This document shows, piece after piece, positions 24,081 through 32,120 of a DNA stretch of 49,783 bases. Below the pieces are notes generated by a model. It searched no databases and was not told where the DNA came from. It saw only the letters and a list, made by a program, of their open reading frames with translations. Both the position numbers and the translations under genes were made by a program. The stretch lies in assembly GCA_905214345.1 (NCBI GenBank), contig CAJMLV010000020.1, positions 1 through 49,783 on the forward strand. The letters are read 5' to 3'. The DNA is from an uncultured bacterium (lineage in GTDB: Bacteria > Bacillota > Clostridia > Oscillospirales > Ruminococcaceae). Numbering within the stretch: the first letter of the stretch is position 1; the number at the start of each line of letters is the position of its first letter.

Positions 24081-24527
24081 TTACTCAATGGCGATGAGGT
24101 TGGGCTGCTGGGGCAGACGGGGCGCTTCCTTGGGCAGATGGATCTTCAGGATGCCATCCTCAAACTTGGCGGAGATGTCCTCCGGCTTCAGCTGCGTGCC
24201 CACATAGAAGCTGCGGCTGCAGGCGCCGGTGTAGCGCTCGCGGCGGATGTACCGGCCGTTCTTGTCCTCGTCGTCCTTGTCCAGGCCCTTGGCGGCCGAG
24301 ATGGTCAGGTAACCTTGATCCAGTTTCAGGTTGATCTCGTCCTTCTTGAAGCCGGGCAGGTCGATGTCCAGTTCATAGGCGTCCTCGGTCTCCCGCACGT
24401 CGGACTTCATCAGGTTCTTGGCGTGCTTGCCGTACACCGGGTTGTGGTTGCCGAAGAAGGGGCGCATACCGTACATATCTTCAAACATATCGTCAAAAAG
24501 GTCTTCACCAAAAATGCTGGGCAACAT
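24081..24527 (-). CDS. Hsp20/alpha-crystallin small heat-shock protein
   Basis: Small chaperone of 148 residues that holds unfolding proteins in the cytoplasm. The alpha-crystallin domain spans about 38-140: DVRETEDAYELDIDLPGFKK at its start, then LTISAAKG and ISAKFEDGILKIHLPK, the conserved G-I-L signature in beta strand 8/9. The N-terminal arm is rich in Phe, Asp and Met (MLPSIFGEDLFDDMFEDMYG). GGAGG precedes the ATG. The promoter overlaps a CIRCE operator, so it is under the HrcA heat-shock repressor. Confidence 0.96.
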   Translation of the reverse strand: MLPSIFGEDLFDDMFEDMYGMRPFFGNHNPVYGKHAKNLMKSDVRETEDAYELDIDLPGFKKDEINLKLDQGYLTISAAKGLDKDDEDKNGRYIRRERYTGACSRSFYVGTQLKPEDISAKFEDGILKIHLPKEAPRLPQQPNLIAIE

Positions 24528-24648
24528 ATGTCATACCTCCATTCAACCGGCCTTTGGCCGGTTATCAACGCTGCCCGCCCGGCGGGCCTTTGCGGTGCCG
24601 GGCGTTTGCCTTGGAGGGGAGAACCTTTCTCTCTCAAGGTCTGACTAT

Positions 24649-24677
24649 ACTATACCACCAAGTTTTAGCACTGTCAA
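24649..24677 (-). promoter_or_regulatory. hsp20 promoter
   Basis: Minus-strand -35 TTGACA (24672-24677), 17-base spacer, -10 TATAGT (24649-24654). The -35 box lies inside the CIRCE element. Confidence 0.88.
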
Positions 24678-24691
24678 GCTTAGAGTGCTAA
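24665..24691 (-). promoter_or_regulatory. CIRCE element (HrcA operator)
   Basis: Plus-strand TTAGCACTG, nine bases, GAGTGCTAA: one mismatch to the consensus TTAGCACTC-N9-GAGTGCTAA. HrcA bound here would cover the -35 box of the hsp20 promoter. Confidence 0.93.
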
Positions 24692-24725
24692 AGTTAATAT
24701 AAAGTTCACAAGTATACGGATTGTA

Positions 24726-24799
24726 TAAAAAAGAGGCGTCCGGCTGCCGCTTTGTCCTTTCTGTACAATGGAAAAGACAAGGGGCAAAACCGGACGCCT
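24726..24799 (-). terminator. Terminator of the MATE gene
   Basis: AGGCGTCCGG (24734-24743) pairs perfectly with 24790-24799, with partial inner pairing of a GGACAAAG/CTTGTC type. On the minus strand it is followed by six U (24727-24732). It lies 14 bases beyond the MATE stop. Confidence 0.88.
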
Positions 24800-24812
24800 T
24801 GAAAGCGGAATG

Positions 24813-26150
24813 TCAGGTACGGGCGGCATACCGGCGGCGGAAATCCAGCAGCAGGACCACCGCCAGCAACCCGGCCAGCAGAGCGGTGCCGGGCTGGTTG
24901 CACCAAAGCCCGGTCAGGCCCAGGGGCCACAGGGTGGCGATGAGCAGCACCGGGAACACCAGCGCCACCGATACCGAGAGGATGGACGCCTGCAGCGGCT
25001 TTTCCACCGCAGAAAGGAAGCTTTGGGCGGCAAAGCTGAACCAGCGGGTCAGATAGCCCAGGCTGAACAGCTGCACGGCGGGCACGGCCAGGGCCAGCAT
25101 GGCGGTGTCGGAAGGTCCCACAAACAGGCCGGCCGTCTGGGTAGGGAAGGCCAGCAGCAGCCCGGCCGCCGCCAGAGAGATGAGGGCGCTGGCGGCAAAG
25201 CATCGCTTCTCGATGGCCAGTACCCGGTCACGGCGTCCCGCGCCCCAGTTGTAGCCCACGGCGGGCTGCAAGGAGTCGCACATGCCGTAAAGCAGGGGCA
25301 GCACAAAGCCGTCCACATACATCAGGATGCCGTACACCGACACCGCCGCCGCGCCGCCCAGGCGCAGCAGCACCATGTTCATCAGGATAGAGGTTACGCG
25401 CCCGGCGATATTACTCAAAAAGGTGGGGCAGCCGCAGCTCAGGATGCTGCCGATAATGTGACGGGTAAAGCGGGGCCGAACAAAGCGCAGGGGCATCCGC
25501 CCGGTAAAGAAGGGAGCCATGGCCAGCACAGCGCAGACCGTCATGCCCAGGCAGGTGCCCAGAGCCGCCCCGGCAATGCCCAGGCGCATGACATACAAAA
25601 AGAAAAATTCCAGCCCGGCACACAGAGCAGACATCAGGACGTTCAGCACCATGCTGGTTTTGATCCGCCCGCAGATGCGCAGATAGTTGTCCGCCGCAAA
25701 GACGATGCTCACCACCGGGGAGCACAGGGCGTAGACCCGCATATACTGCACGCCCAGCCGGGCCAGCTCACCCTCGGCGCCCATCCAGCCCAGCAGGGCG
25801 GGGGCCAGGGCATAGAGCACGGCGCCGGTCAGGGCGCCAAGGCCCACCACCATCAGGCAGGCACAGGTGAACAGGTTGTGGGCTTCCTCGTTGCGCTTTT
25901 CTCCCAGCCGCACCGAGATGGGCACCGCCGACCCCACGCCGATGAGATCGGCCAGGGCAAAGTTGATGATGACCAGGGGCATGGCCAGGTTCAGCGCGGC
26001 GAAAGCCTCGTCCCCCAGGATACGCCCCACAAAGATACCGTCCATGAGCTGGTACAGCGAAGAAGCCAGCATACCCACCGAACCGGGCAGGGCGGCACGC
26101 AGAAACAAGCGGTGCGGCGGCGTCTTCAGAAACAAAGTCTTTTGATCCAT
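24813..26150 (-). CDS. MATE-family efflux transporter
   Basis: Multidrug and toxin extrusion antiporter of 445 residues with about 12 membrane helices, using Na+ or H+ to export small organic molecules. The N-terminus shows the family pattern ALPGSVGMLASSLYQLMDGI and an ALNLAMPLVIINFALADLIG stretch; the second half repeats it with LSNIAGRVTSILMNMVL and PAVGYNWGAGRRDRVL. The start MDQKTLFLKTPPHRL is chosen for the AGGAGG box; the longer frame to 26258 runs over the leader hairpin. A promoter and a terminator-like hairpin lie upstream, so expression may be attenuated. Substrate unknown. Confidence 0.93.
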   Translation of the reverse strand: MDQKTLFLKTPPHRLFLRAALPGSVGMLASSLYQLMDGIFVGRILGDEAFAALNLAMPLVIINFALADLIGVGSAVPISVRLGEKRNEEAHNLFTCACLMVVGLGALTGAVLYALAPALLGWMGAEGELARLGVQYMRVYALCSPVVSIVFAADNYLRICGRIKTSMVLNVLMSALCAGLEFFFLYVMRLGIAGAALGTCLGMTVCAVLAMAPFFTGRMPLRFVRPRFTRHIIGSILSCGCPTFLSNIAGRVTSILMNMVLLRLGGAAAVSVYGILMYVDGFVLPLLYGMCDSLQPAVGYNWGAGRRDRVLAIEKRCFAASALISLAAAGLLLAFPTQTAGLFVGPSDTAMLALAVPAVQLFSLGYLTRWFSFAAQSFLSAVEKPLQASILSVSVALVFPVLLIATLWPLGLTGLWCNQPGTALLAGLLAVVLLLDFRRRYAART

Positions 26151-26201
26151 ACATCCTCCTGCATTGCAATTGCGTTGAATAGCATTGCCCGGCAGGGGTT
26201 G

Positions 26202-26253
26202 AAAAAAGCGCCGGACAAGGTGCAGGCATTTCAGCCTGTGCCTTATCCGGCGC
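26202..26253 (-). terminator. Terminator-like hairpin in the MATE leader
   Basis: Twenty-base arms (26208-26227 and 26234-26253) pair at 18 positions with a six-base loop. On the minus strand U6 follows (26202-26207). It could end the ugd transcript or act as an attenuator of the MATE gene 50 bases downstream. Confidence 0.85.
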
Positions 26254-26311
26254 GTCATTTCTGAACAGTACGTATCCGTATGGAATGACTTGCCCTCCGA
26301 GCAACAGCACT

Positions 26312-26340
26312 ACCATACCATAGCCGAAAAGCAAAGTCAA
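26312..26340 (-). promoter_or_regulatory. Candidate MATE promoter upstream of the hairpin
   Basis: Minus-strand -35 TTGACT (26335-26340), 17-base spacer, -10 TATGGT (26312-26317), immediately after the ugd stop. A transcript from here would include about 150 untranslated bases, an AGTCATT/AATGAC stem and the hairpin at 26202-26253. Confidence 0.6.
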
Positions 26341-26350
26341 GGGGGCGGCA

Positions 26351-27535
26351 TCAATCCCGGCTGTACAGGTCCCGTGTGTACACTTTTTCCGCTACATCGT
26401 TCAGTTCTGGGGCCCGGCGGTTGGCCAGGATCACATCGCAATCCCGCTTGAAGGCTTCCAGGTCCCGTTCCACCCGGCTGCCGTAAAAGTCGTCGCCCGT
26501 CAGGGTGGGTTCATACACCACCAGGGGCACACCCTCGGCCCGGATGCGCTTCATCACGCCCTGGATGCTGGACTGGCGGAAGTTGTCGCTGCCCGCCTTC
26601 ATGGTCAGGCGGTAGACGCCCACCACTTTGGGGTGCCGGGCCAGCACCTGTTCACTGATAAAGTCCTTGCGGGTGCGGTTGCTCTCCACAATGGCGCCGA
26701 TAAGGTTCTGGGGCACCGCGCTGTAATTGGCCAGCAGTTGCTTGGTGTCTTTGGGCAGGCAGTAGCCGCCGTAACCGAAGCTGGGGTTGTTGTACTGGGC
26801 CCCGATGCGGGGGTCCAGGCAGACACCGTCGATGATGGCACGGGTGTCCAGCCCGCGCAGGGCGGCATAGGTGTCCAGCTCGTTGAAATAGGCCACCCGC
26901 AAAGCCAGGTAGGTGTTGGCAAACAGCTTGATGGCTTCCGCCTCGGTCAGGCCGGGGAAGAGGGTGGGGATGTTCTCCTTGCAGGCCCCCTGCTGCAGCA
27001 GAGCGGCAAATTCATGGGCCTTTTCCACCAGACGGGCATCGTCCTGGGGCGCGCCCACCACGATGCGGCTGGGGTAGAGGTTGTCGTACAGGGCGTGGCC
27101 TTCCCGCAGAAATTCCGGGCTGAACAGGATGTTGGGGTTGTGCATCTCTTCCCGCATGCGGGCGGTGTAGCCCACCGGCACGGTGGACTTGATGATGACG
27201 GTGGCGTCGGGGGCGTATTTCCCCACCAGGCGCAGCACTTCCTCCACGCTGGAGGTGTCGAAAAAGTTCTTCTGCTCGTCGTAATTGGTGGGGGTGGAAA
27301 TGATGACCCAGTCTGCCCCGGTGTAGGCGGCCTCGGCGTCGGTGGTGGCGCGCAGGTCCAGGTCCCGCTGGGTCATGTATTCGGCCAGCTCCTTGTCGGC
27401 CAGGGGGCAGCGCCGGGCGTTGATGTCCTCCACCCGGGCGGGGACCACGTCCACCGCCCAGACTTCGTTGTGCTGGGCCAGCAGCACCCCGTTGGAAAGC
27501 CCCACATATCCCATGCCGGCCACGGCGATCTTCAT
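26351..27535 (-). CDS. ugd: UDP-glucose 6-dehydrogenase
   Basis: NAD-dependent enzyme of 394 residues that oxidises UDP-glucose to UDP-glucuronate for capsule or wall polysaccharides. The NAD motif is IAVAGMGYVGLSNGVLLA (3-20). STPTNYDEQKNFFD and STVPVGYT follow, then the catalytic loop GYGGYCLPKDTKQL with Cys259. Length matches the short HasB/Ugd type of streptococci. A GAGGTG-type box precedes the ATG. The related O-antigen-ligase-like gene is far away (47971), so the polysaccharide cluster it serves is not in view. Other nucleotide-sugar dehydrogenases share these motifs, so substrate is likely, not proven. Confidence 0.94.
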   Translation of the reverse strand: MKIAVAGMGYVGLSNGVLLAQHNEVWAVDVVPARVEDINARRCPLADKELAEYMTQRDLDLRATTDAEAAYTGADWVIISTPTNYDEQKNFFDTSSVEEVLRLVGKYAPDATVIIKSTVPVGYTARMREEMHNPNILFSPEFLREGHALYDNLYPSRIVVGAPQDDARLVEKAHEFAALLQQGACKENIPTLFPGLTEAEAIKLFANTYLALRVAYFNELDTYAALRGLDTRAIIDGVCLDPRIGAQYNNPSFGYGGYCLPKDTKQLLANYSAVPQNLIGAIVESNRTRKDFISEQVLARHPKVVGVYRLTMKAGSDNFRQSSIQGVMKRIRAEGVPLVVYEPTLTGDDFYGSRVERDLEAFKRDCDVILANRRAPELNDVAEKVYTRDLYSRD

Positions 27536-27647
27536 ACCAAAGGCACCTCTTTCACGCAGATATTTATCCCATTATACCACAACCCGCCCGGCGGGGGTAG
27601 AGGGCAAATCTTTACGGTTGTTCACACAAAATTTACGGGGCGGCTAT

Positions 27648-27676
27648 TTGACACCCTGTACAACGGAGCGTATAAT
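27648..27676 (+). promoter_or_regulatory. Consensus promoter of citrate synthase
   Basis: Perfect TTGACA (27648-27653), 17-base spacer and perfect TATAAT (27671-27676). The leader is about 125 bases. No terminator-like hairpin was noticed in it. Confidence 0.92.
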
Positions 27677-27809
27677 AAAAATATATTTTCGTTTTTCGGC
27701 CGTGGATGCGGACAGTGCCCGGAATGGGGTTTGCCGGTGAAATCAGGACATATATAAAGGTAGAACGGCACGGATTGCGGACAAACTGTGAAAAGGGAGG
27801 TCATTTGAT

Positions 27810-29168
27810 ATGGGAGAATATGCAGCCATCGAAAAAGAAGCGGAGGTCTTTACCGGCTTGTGCCTGCAGAACGACAAAATCGACCCTGCCCTGTTTGATG
27901 CCTACGGTGTCAAGCGCGGCCTGCGCGACAAGGACGGCAAGGGCGTGTTGGCGGGTATTACCAACATCTCCCGCATTGATGCCTTTGAGGAGCGGGACGG
28001 CAAAAAGGTCCCCTGCGAAGGCAAGCTGTGGTACCGCGGCTACAACGTCTATGACCTCATCAAGGGTCTGCGGGGCAAGCGCTACGGTTTTGAGGAAGCC
28101 GCCTATCTGCTGCTTCTGGGCGACCTGCCCACCCAGCAGCAGCTGGCCACCTTCACCGATACGCTGGTCAAGTGCCGGGACCTGCCCACCAACTTCATCC
28201 GGGACGTCATCATGAAGGCTCCCACCAAGGACCTGATGAACAGCCTGACCCGCAGCGTGCTGACCCTGGCCTCCTACGATGATTCGGTGGGGGACAACAG
28301 CCTGCAGACCCAGCTGGAACAGTGCCTCAAGCTCATCAGTGTCTTTCCCATGCTGGCGGTCTACGGCTACCATGCCTACAACTATTATGTGAACATGGGC
28401 AGCATGTACATCCATCGCCCGCAGCCGGAGCTTTCCACCGCCGAAAACCTGCTGCAGATGCTGCGCCCCGACCGCAGCTACACCCCGCTGGAAGCCCATG
28501 TTCTGGACATTGCGCTGCTGCTGCACATGGAGCACGGCGGCGGCAACAACTCCACCTTCACCACCCGCGTGGTCACCTCCTCCGGTTCGGACACCTACTC
28601 GGTCATGGCGGCGGCCCTCTCCAGCCTGAAGGGCCCCAAGCACGGCGGCGCCAACATCAAGGTCATGGAGATGTGCGACGACATCCGCAAAAACGTGCAT
28701 GATGTCACCGACGACGAGGAGATGAAGGCTTACCTGGGCAAGATCGTGGACAAGGAAGCCTTCGACCGCAAGGGCCTGATCTACGGTATGGGCCATGCGG
28801 TGTACTCGCTGTCCGACCCCCGTGCCGTGGTGTTCAAGGGCTTTGTGCAGCAGCTGGCCGAAGCCAAGGGCCGCAAGGAAGATTTCGACTTCTACAACGC
28901 CATCGAGCGGCTGGCACCCCAGGTCATTGCGGAAAAGCGCCACATCTACAAGGGCGTTTCCACCAACGTGGACTTTTACAGCGGCTTTGTCTACAACATG
29001 CTGGACATCCCCGTGGAATTGTACACCCCCATCTTTGCCATCGCCCGTATCGTGGGCTGGAGCGCCCACCGTATGGAAGAGCTTGTCAACGTGGACAAGA
29101 TCATCCGTCCCGCTTACCAGAGCATTATGGAACCGCGGGATTACAGCCCGCTGGATGACCGCGGCTGA
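27810..29168 (+). CDS. gltA: Citrate synthase
   Basis: Si-type citrate synthase of 452 residues, condensing acetyl-CoA with oxaloacetate. The catalytic triad is visible: His242 in HMEHGGGNNS, His329 in GMGHAVYSLSDP and Asp388 in NVDFYSGFV. Length is a little above the usual 370-430, with an N-terminal extension (about 1-45) typical of clostridial members. It stands alone behind a perfect consensus promoter; aconitase and isocitrate dehydrogenase are not in the window. Its likely job is making 2-oxoglutarate for glutamate rather than a full Krebs cycle. Methylcitrate synthase activity cannot be excluded. GGGAGG precedes the ATG. Confidence 0.95.
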   Translation: MGEYAAIEKEAEVFTGLCLQNDKIDPALFDAYGVKRGLRDKDGKGVLAGITNISRIDAFEERDGKKVPCEGKLWYRGYNVYDLIKGLRGKRYGFEEAAYLLLLGDLPTQQQLATFTDTLVKCRDLPTNFIRDVIMKAPTKDLMNSLTRSVLTLASYDDSVGDNSLQTQLEQCLKLISVFPMLAVYGYHAYNYYVNMGSMYIHRPQPELSTAENLLQMLRPDRSYTPLEAHVLDIALLLHMEHGGGNNSTFTTRVVTSSGSDTYSVMAAALSSLKGPKHGGANIKVMEMCDDIRKNVHDVTDDEEMKAYLGKIVDKEAFDRKGLIYGMGHAVYSLSDPRAVVFKGFVQQLAEAKGRKEDFDFYNAIERLAPQVIAEKRHIYKGVSTNVDFYSGFVYNMLDIPVELYTPIFAIARIVGWSAHRMEELVNVDKIIRPAYQSIMEPRDYSPLDDRG

Positions 29169-29182
29169 TCGTACGCCTTTTC

Positions 29183-29231
29183 GGGGCGCGGACCGTTTCC
29201 CTTGCCGGGGAGCGGCCCGCGCTCCTTTTTT
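29183..29231 (+). terminator. Terminator of citrate synthase
   Basis: GGGGCGCGG-A-CCG pairs with CGG-C-CCGCGCTCC, followed by T6. It lies 15-60 bases after the stop. Confidence 0.88.
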
Positions 29232-29347
29232 GTGCCACGGAACAGGGCGCGGTTGGGATGCTTGCAATCAGGCAAAACTCCTGTTACTCTTATATATAAA
29301 GGAAAAGGAGCCTTGCGGCGGCTCCGATGTGCGGAGGAGGATGTCCC

Positions 29348-31282
29348 ATGAATCTGACCGATTGGCCGGTATACACCGGCAATGACCTGGGCGCGGTATA
29401 TACCAAACGCGCCACCACCTTTACCCTGTGGGCGCCTGCCGCCGCTTCCGTCACCCTGCACCGGTATACAACCGGCACCGATGCCGAACCCGGCGCCCGG
29501 GAGCTGGACCCCGTGGCGCTGCATCCCGGGGCGCAGGGTACCTGGCGTGCCACCGTGGGCGGGGACCTGGCGGGGCAGTACTATGTGTATGAGCTGACCT
29601 TTGCTGACGGCCACACCGCCATGGCGGTGGACCCCTATGCCCGGGCCTGCGGCTGCAACGGGCAGCGGGGCATGGTGCTGGACCTGCAGGCGGCCGAACC
29701 GGAAAACTGGGCCGCCGACCGCCGCCCTGCCGCCGCCAACGACCCTGCCGCCCGCAGCGTGTGGGAGGTGCATGTGGCGGACTTCTCGGCGGATGAGCAC
29801 AGCGGCGTCCGTCCCGAATGGCGGGGCAAGTTCCTGGCTTTCACCCAGCCGGACACCACCCTGGACTGTCAGGGGGAATACCCCACCTGTCTGAATTATC
29901 TGCGGCATCTGGGGGTCAGCCATGTACAGCTGCAGCCCATCTTTGATTTTGCCACGGTGGACGAGAGCGCCGGGGACAAGGGCGGCTACAACTGGGGGTA
30001 CGACCCGCTGAACTACAATGTGCCCGAAGGTTCCTACGCCACCGACCCCTTCCACGGGGAGGTGCGGGTGCGGGAATGCCGGGCCATGATCGCGGCGCTG
30101 CACAAAGCCGGCATGGGCGTGGTGATGGATGTGGTATACAACCACACCTATTTCAGCGACAACTGGATGGAGCGCATCACCCCCGGCTACTGGCTGCGCC
30201 GCACCGCCGACGGGCAGCTGACCAACGGTTCGGGCTGCGGGTGCGACCTGGCCAGCGAGCACCCCATGGTGCGCAAGTATATTGTGGATTCGGTGGTCTA
30301 TTGGGCCACGGCTTACCATGTGGATGGCTTCCGTTTTGACCTGATGGCCCTCCATGACGTGGAGACCATGAACGCCATCCGCGCCGCCCTGGACAAACTG
30401 CCCGGGGGCAAAAACATCCTGATGTACGGCGAACCCTGGCAGGGCGGGGCCACCCGTATGGAAGAAGGGGCTGTTCCCGCCGACAAGAATGCCCTGCCCC
30501 AGCTGGACGGGCGCATCGGTATCTTCTGCGACAATACCCGGGACACCGTCAAGGGCGGGGTATTCGACGCCCGTTCCCCCGGGTATGTCAACGGCGCCCC
30601 CGGTGCGGGCTACACCCTGCTGCATGCGGTGGGGGCTTTCCGGGATGGGGCCGACGGTATGCGCCCCCAAAATCCGGGGCAGATCGTCCAGTATGTCTCC
30701 GCTCACGACAATTTCACCCTGTGGGACAAACTCAAGGCGGTGGCGGGGCGCCACACCTATGACATCTTCGACGGCGACCTGTTGGCCCAGAACCGCATGT
30801 GCGCCGCCATCTGCCTGACCTGCCAGGGCATGCCTTTCTGGCAGGCGGGGGAGGAGTTCGCCCGCACTAAGCACGGCGACCCCAACACTTACAAGGGGCC
30901 TCTGAAGGAAAACGCCCTGGACTGGTCCCGGGCCGCCCGTATGGGGGAACTGGTGGAATTTTATCAGGGCTTGCTGGCGATCCGGCGGGAATGGCCGGAA
31001 CTCACCGGTCTGACCGACGCCGCCCAGCCTGCCCCGCTGCTGCTGGCGATGCCGGGGTGGCTCATCGGCTTTGTGCCTGAACGGGCGGACAACGCCCCCA
31101 ACCGTCTGGTGGTCTACTATAACCCCGAGCGCACCGCCCAGTGGGTGGACCTGCCCGGCGGGCGCTGGCGCACCCTCTGCGACGGCACCCGGGCTCAGGC
31201 ACGGCCCTTCGGACCTGAGCATGCCGGGCGTATGGAACTGCCCCCGGTGAGCGTGGTCATCCTGGCCGCGCAGAAGGACTGA
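29348..31282 (+). CDS. pulA: Type I pullulanase
   Basis: GH13 debranching enzyme of 644 residues that hydrolyses alpha-1,6 links in glycogen, starch dextrins or pullulan. An N-terminal CBM48-like domain (TTFTLWAPAAASVTLHRY) is followed by the pullulanase hallmark YNWGYDPLNYNVPEGSY and VVMDVVYNHTY. Catalytic residues are Asp331 (HVDGFRFDLM), Glu362 (YGEPW) and Asp454 (SAHDN). No signal peptide or surface-anchor domain is present, so it works on internal glycogen or imported dextrins. The start follows GGAGGAGG by seven bases; a frame from 29327 is rejected. Confidence 0.95.
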   Translation: MNLTDWPVYTGNDLGAVYTKRATTFTLWAPAAASVTLHRYTTGTDAEPGARELDPVALHPGAQGTWRATVGGDLAGQYYVYELTFADGHTAMAVDPYARACGCNGQRGMVLDLQAAEPENWAADRRPAAANDPAARSVWEVHVADFSADEHSGVRPEWRGKFLAFTQPDTTLDCQGEYPTCLNYLRHLGVSHVQLQPIFDFATVDESAGDKGGYNWGYDPLNYNVPEGSYATDPFHGEVRVRECRAMIAALHKAGMGVVMDVVYNHTYFSDNWMERITPGYWLRRTADGQLTNGSGCGCDLASEHPMVRKYIVDSVVYWATAYHVDGFRFDLMALHDVETMNAIRAALDKLPGGKNILMYGEPWQGGATRMEEGAVPADKNALPQLDGRIGIFCDNTRDTVKGGVFDARSPGYVNGAPGAGYTLLHAVGAFRDGADGMRPQNPGQIVQYVSAHDNFTLWDKLKAVAGRHTYDIFDGDLLAQNRMCAAICLTCQGMPFWQAGEEFARTKHGDPNTYKGPLKENALDWSRAARMGELVEFYQGLLAIRREWPELTGLTDAAQPAPLLLAMPGWLIGFVPERADNAPNRLVVYYNPERTAQWVDLPGGRWRTLCDGTRAQARPFGPEHAGRMELPPVSVVILAAQKD

Positions 31283-31362
31283 AAGCGGGGCGGAGGAGGG
31301 AAGAAAAAATCTCCTTGCGGGAACTTTATAACGGTAAGCAGGTCTTTTTATTGTCTTTCACA

Positions 31363-31397
31363 GCCTCGGCCCCTTCCGGGCCGGGGTTTCTTTTTTG
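31363..31397 (+). terminator. Terminator of the pullulanase gene
   Basis: CCTCGGCCC pairs with GGGCCGGGG around a short CTTCC loop, followed by TTTCTTTTTTG. It is about 80 bases beyond the pulA stop. The next 100 bases up to the V-ATPase promoter hold nothing I recognise. Confidence 0.88.
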
Positions 31398-31488
31398 AAG
31401 CAAAATGAACAGTTGTCTAATTTTTCGTAACAGAAAATCGGGAAATCAACACTTTTTTGTTCAGTTTCACGACTTGCACAAAAAGGGG

Positions 31489-31516
31489 TTGCAATCTTTA
31501 GGCAGAGTGCTATAAT
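31489..31516 (+). promoter_or_regulatory. V-ATPase operon promoter
   Basis: -35 TTGCAA (31489-31494), 16-base spacer and a perfect extended -10 TGCTATAAT ending at 31516. The transcript starts near 31523 and carries about 255 untranslated bases. Confidence 0.8.
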
Positions 31517-31566
31517 TGAGCGCGGAAAGAACGAAGGCGTCCGCAGTGCGCTGAAAAGTTCACCGA

Positions 31567-31629
31567 GCGGCAATGGGGGCGCTGGCTTAACACCGATAGG
31601 TGTAGGCCCGCCCCATTTCCGCTTTTATT
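31567..31629 (+). ncRNA. Structured leader RNA of the V-ATPase operon
   Basis: A long stem with ordered internal loops: GCGG (31567-31570) with CCGC (31619-31622), AATGGGGGC with GCCCCATT, GGC with GCC, and ACACC-GATA-GGTGT at the tip, followed by TTTTATT. A second hairpin, TCCGGCAG/CTGCCGGA, lies at 31663-31690. The 3' U-rich run suggests an attenuator or cis-regulatory RNA. I could not match it to a known riboswitch class. Confidence 0.6.
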
Positions 31630-31778
31630 GGAACCGTAACACAAAAACCAACGGCATATCGTTCCGGCAGTCTTTCCGAAGTCTGCCGGACAGTGTGCCG
31701 GGGCGTTTGCCCGGCGGGTGCGGCTGCGGCCGCTGCCGGTGCCGACAGACCGCACAGGCGTCTTTTCGAGGTGGTAGT

Positions 31779-32120
31779 ATGAAAGATTTGAACGAATTGA
31801 TGCAGGCGATCCTGGATATGGACGCCGCCCAGCGCAAGGCGGCGGACGAAGCCCAGGCCGAGCGCAACGCGCGTCTGGCCGGGTTGGACGAGCAGCGCCG
31901 CAAGATCGCGGCCCAGGCCGCCGCCGACAGCAAGGCCCGGGCCGAAGCTGCCGCCAAACAGGCGTCTGAAGCCAACACCGCCGCCCTGGAGGAGCTGGCC
32001 AGGAACCGCGCCGCCGCCGAACAGGCGCTGCAGCAGCGGGCCGAAGCCTGCACCGAGCAGTGGGTGGATGAACTGTGCCGCCGCGCTCTGGCCGGCACGG
32101 GTGCCGGGGGTGAGGCCTGA
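31779..32120 (+). CDS. V-type ATPase stalk subunit (G/H-like coiled coil)
   Basis: First gene of the V-ATPase operon: 113 residues, nearly all Ala/Glu/Arg/Gln-rich helix predicted to be a coiled coil (about 15-100), as in the peripheral-stalk subunit called G, H or NtpF. It pairs with subunit E to tie the A3B3 head to subunit I. ATG at 31779 has GAGGTGG upstream; an upstream in-frame ATG at 31695 lies in the structured leader and is rejected. Its stop shares a base with the start of subunit C. Identity rests on position and coiled-coil pattern. Confidence 0.8.
   Translation: MKDLNELMQAILDMDAAQRKAADEAQAERNARLAGLDEQRRKIAAQAAADSKARAEAAAKQASEANTAALEELARNRAAAEQALQQRAEACTEQWVDELCRRALAGTGAGGEA

Noticed and set aside
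24727..24799. The large palindrome after the MATE gene as a mobile-element end
   Set aside because: The stem plus U6 directly after the stop fits an ordinary terminator; no transposase or target duplication is visible.
26151..26258. N-terminal extension of the MATE protein
   Set aside because: The extra 36 codons run over the leader hairpin and lack a binding site; MDQKTLF has an ideal one.
29141..31222. A 693-codon open frame on the minus strand
   Set aside because: It is antisense to pullulanase, whose catalytic motifs are all intact.
31523..31778. Assigning the V-ATPase leader to a named riboswitch class
   Set aside because: The structure is clear, but no consensus known to me fits with enough certainty.
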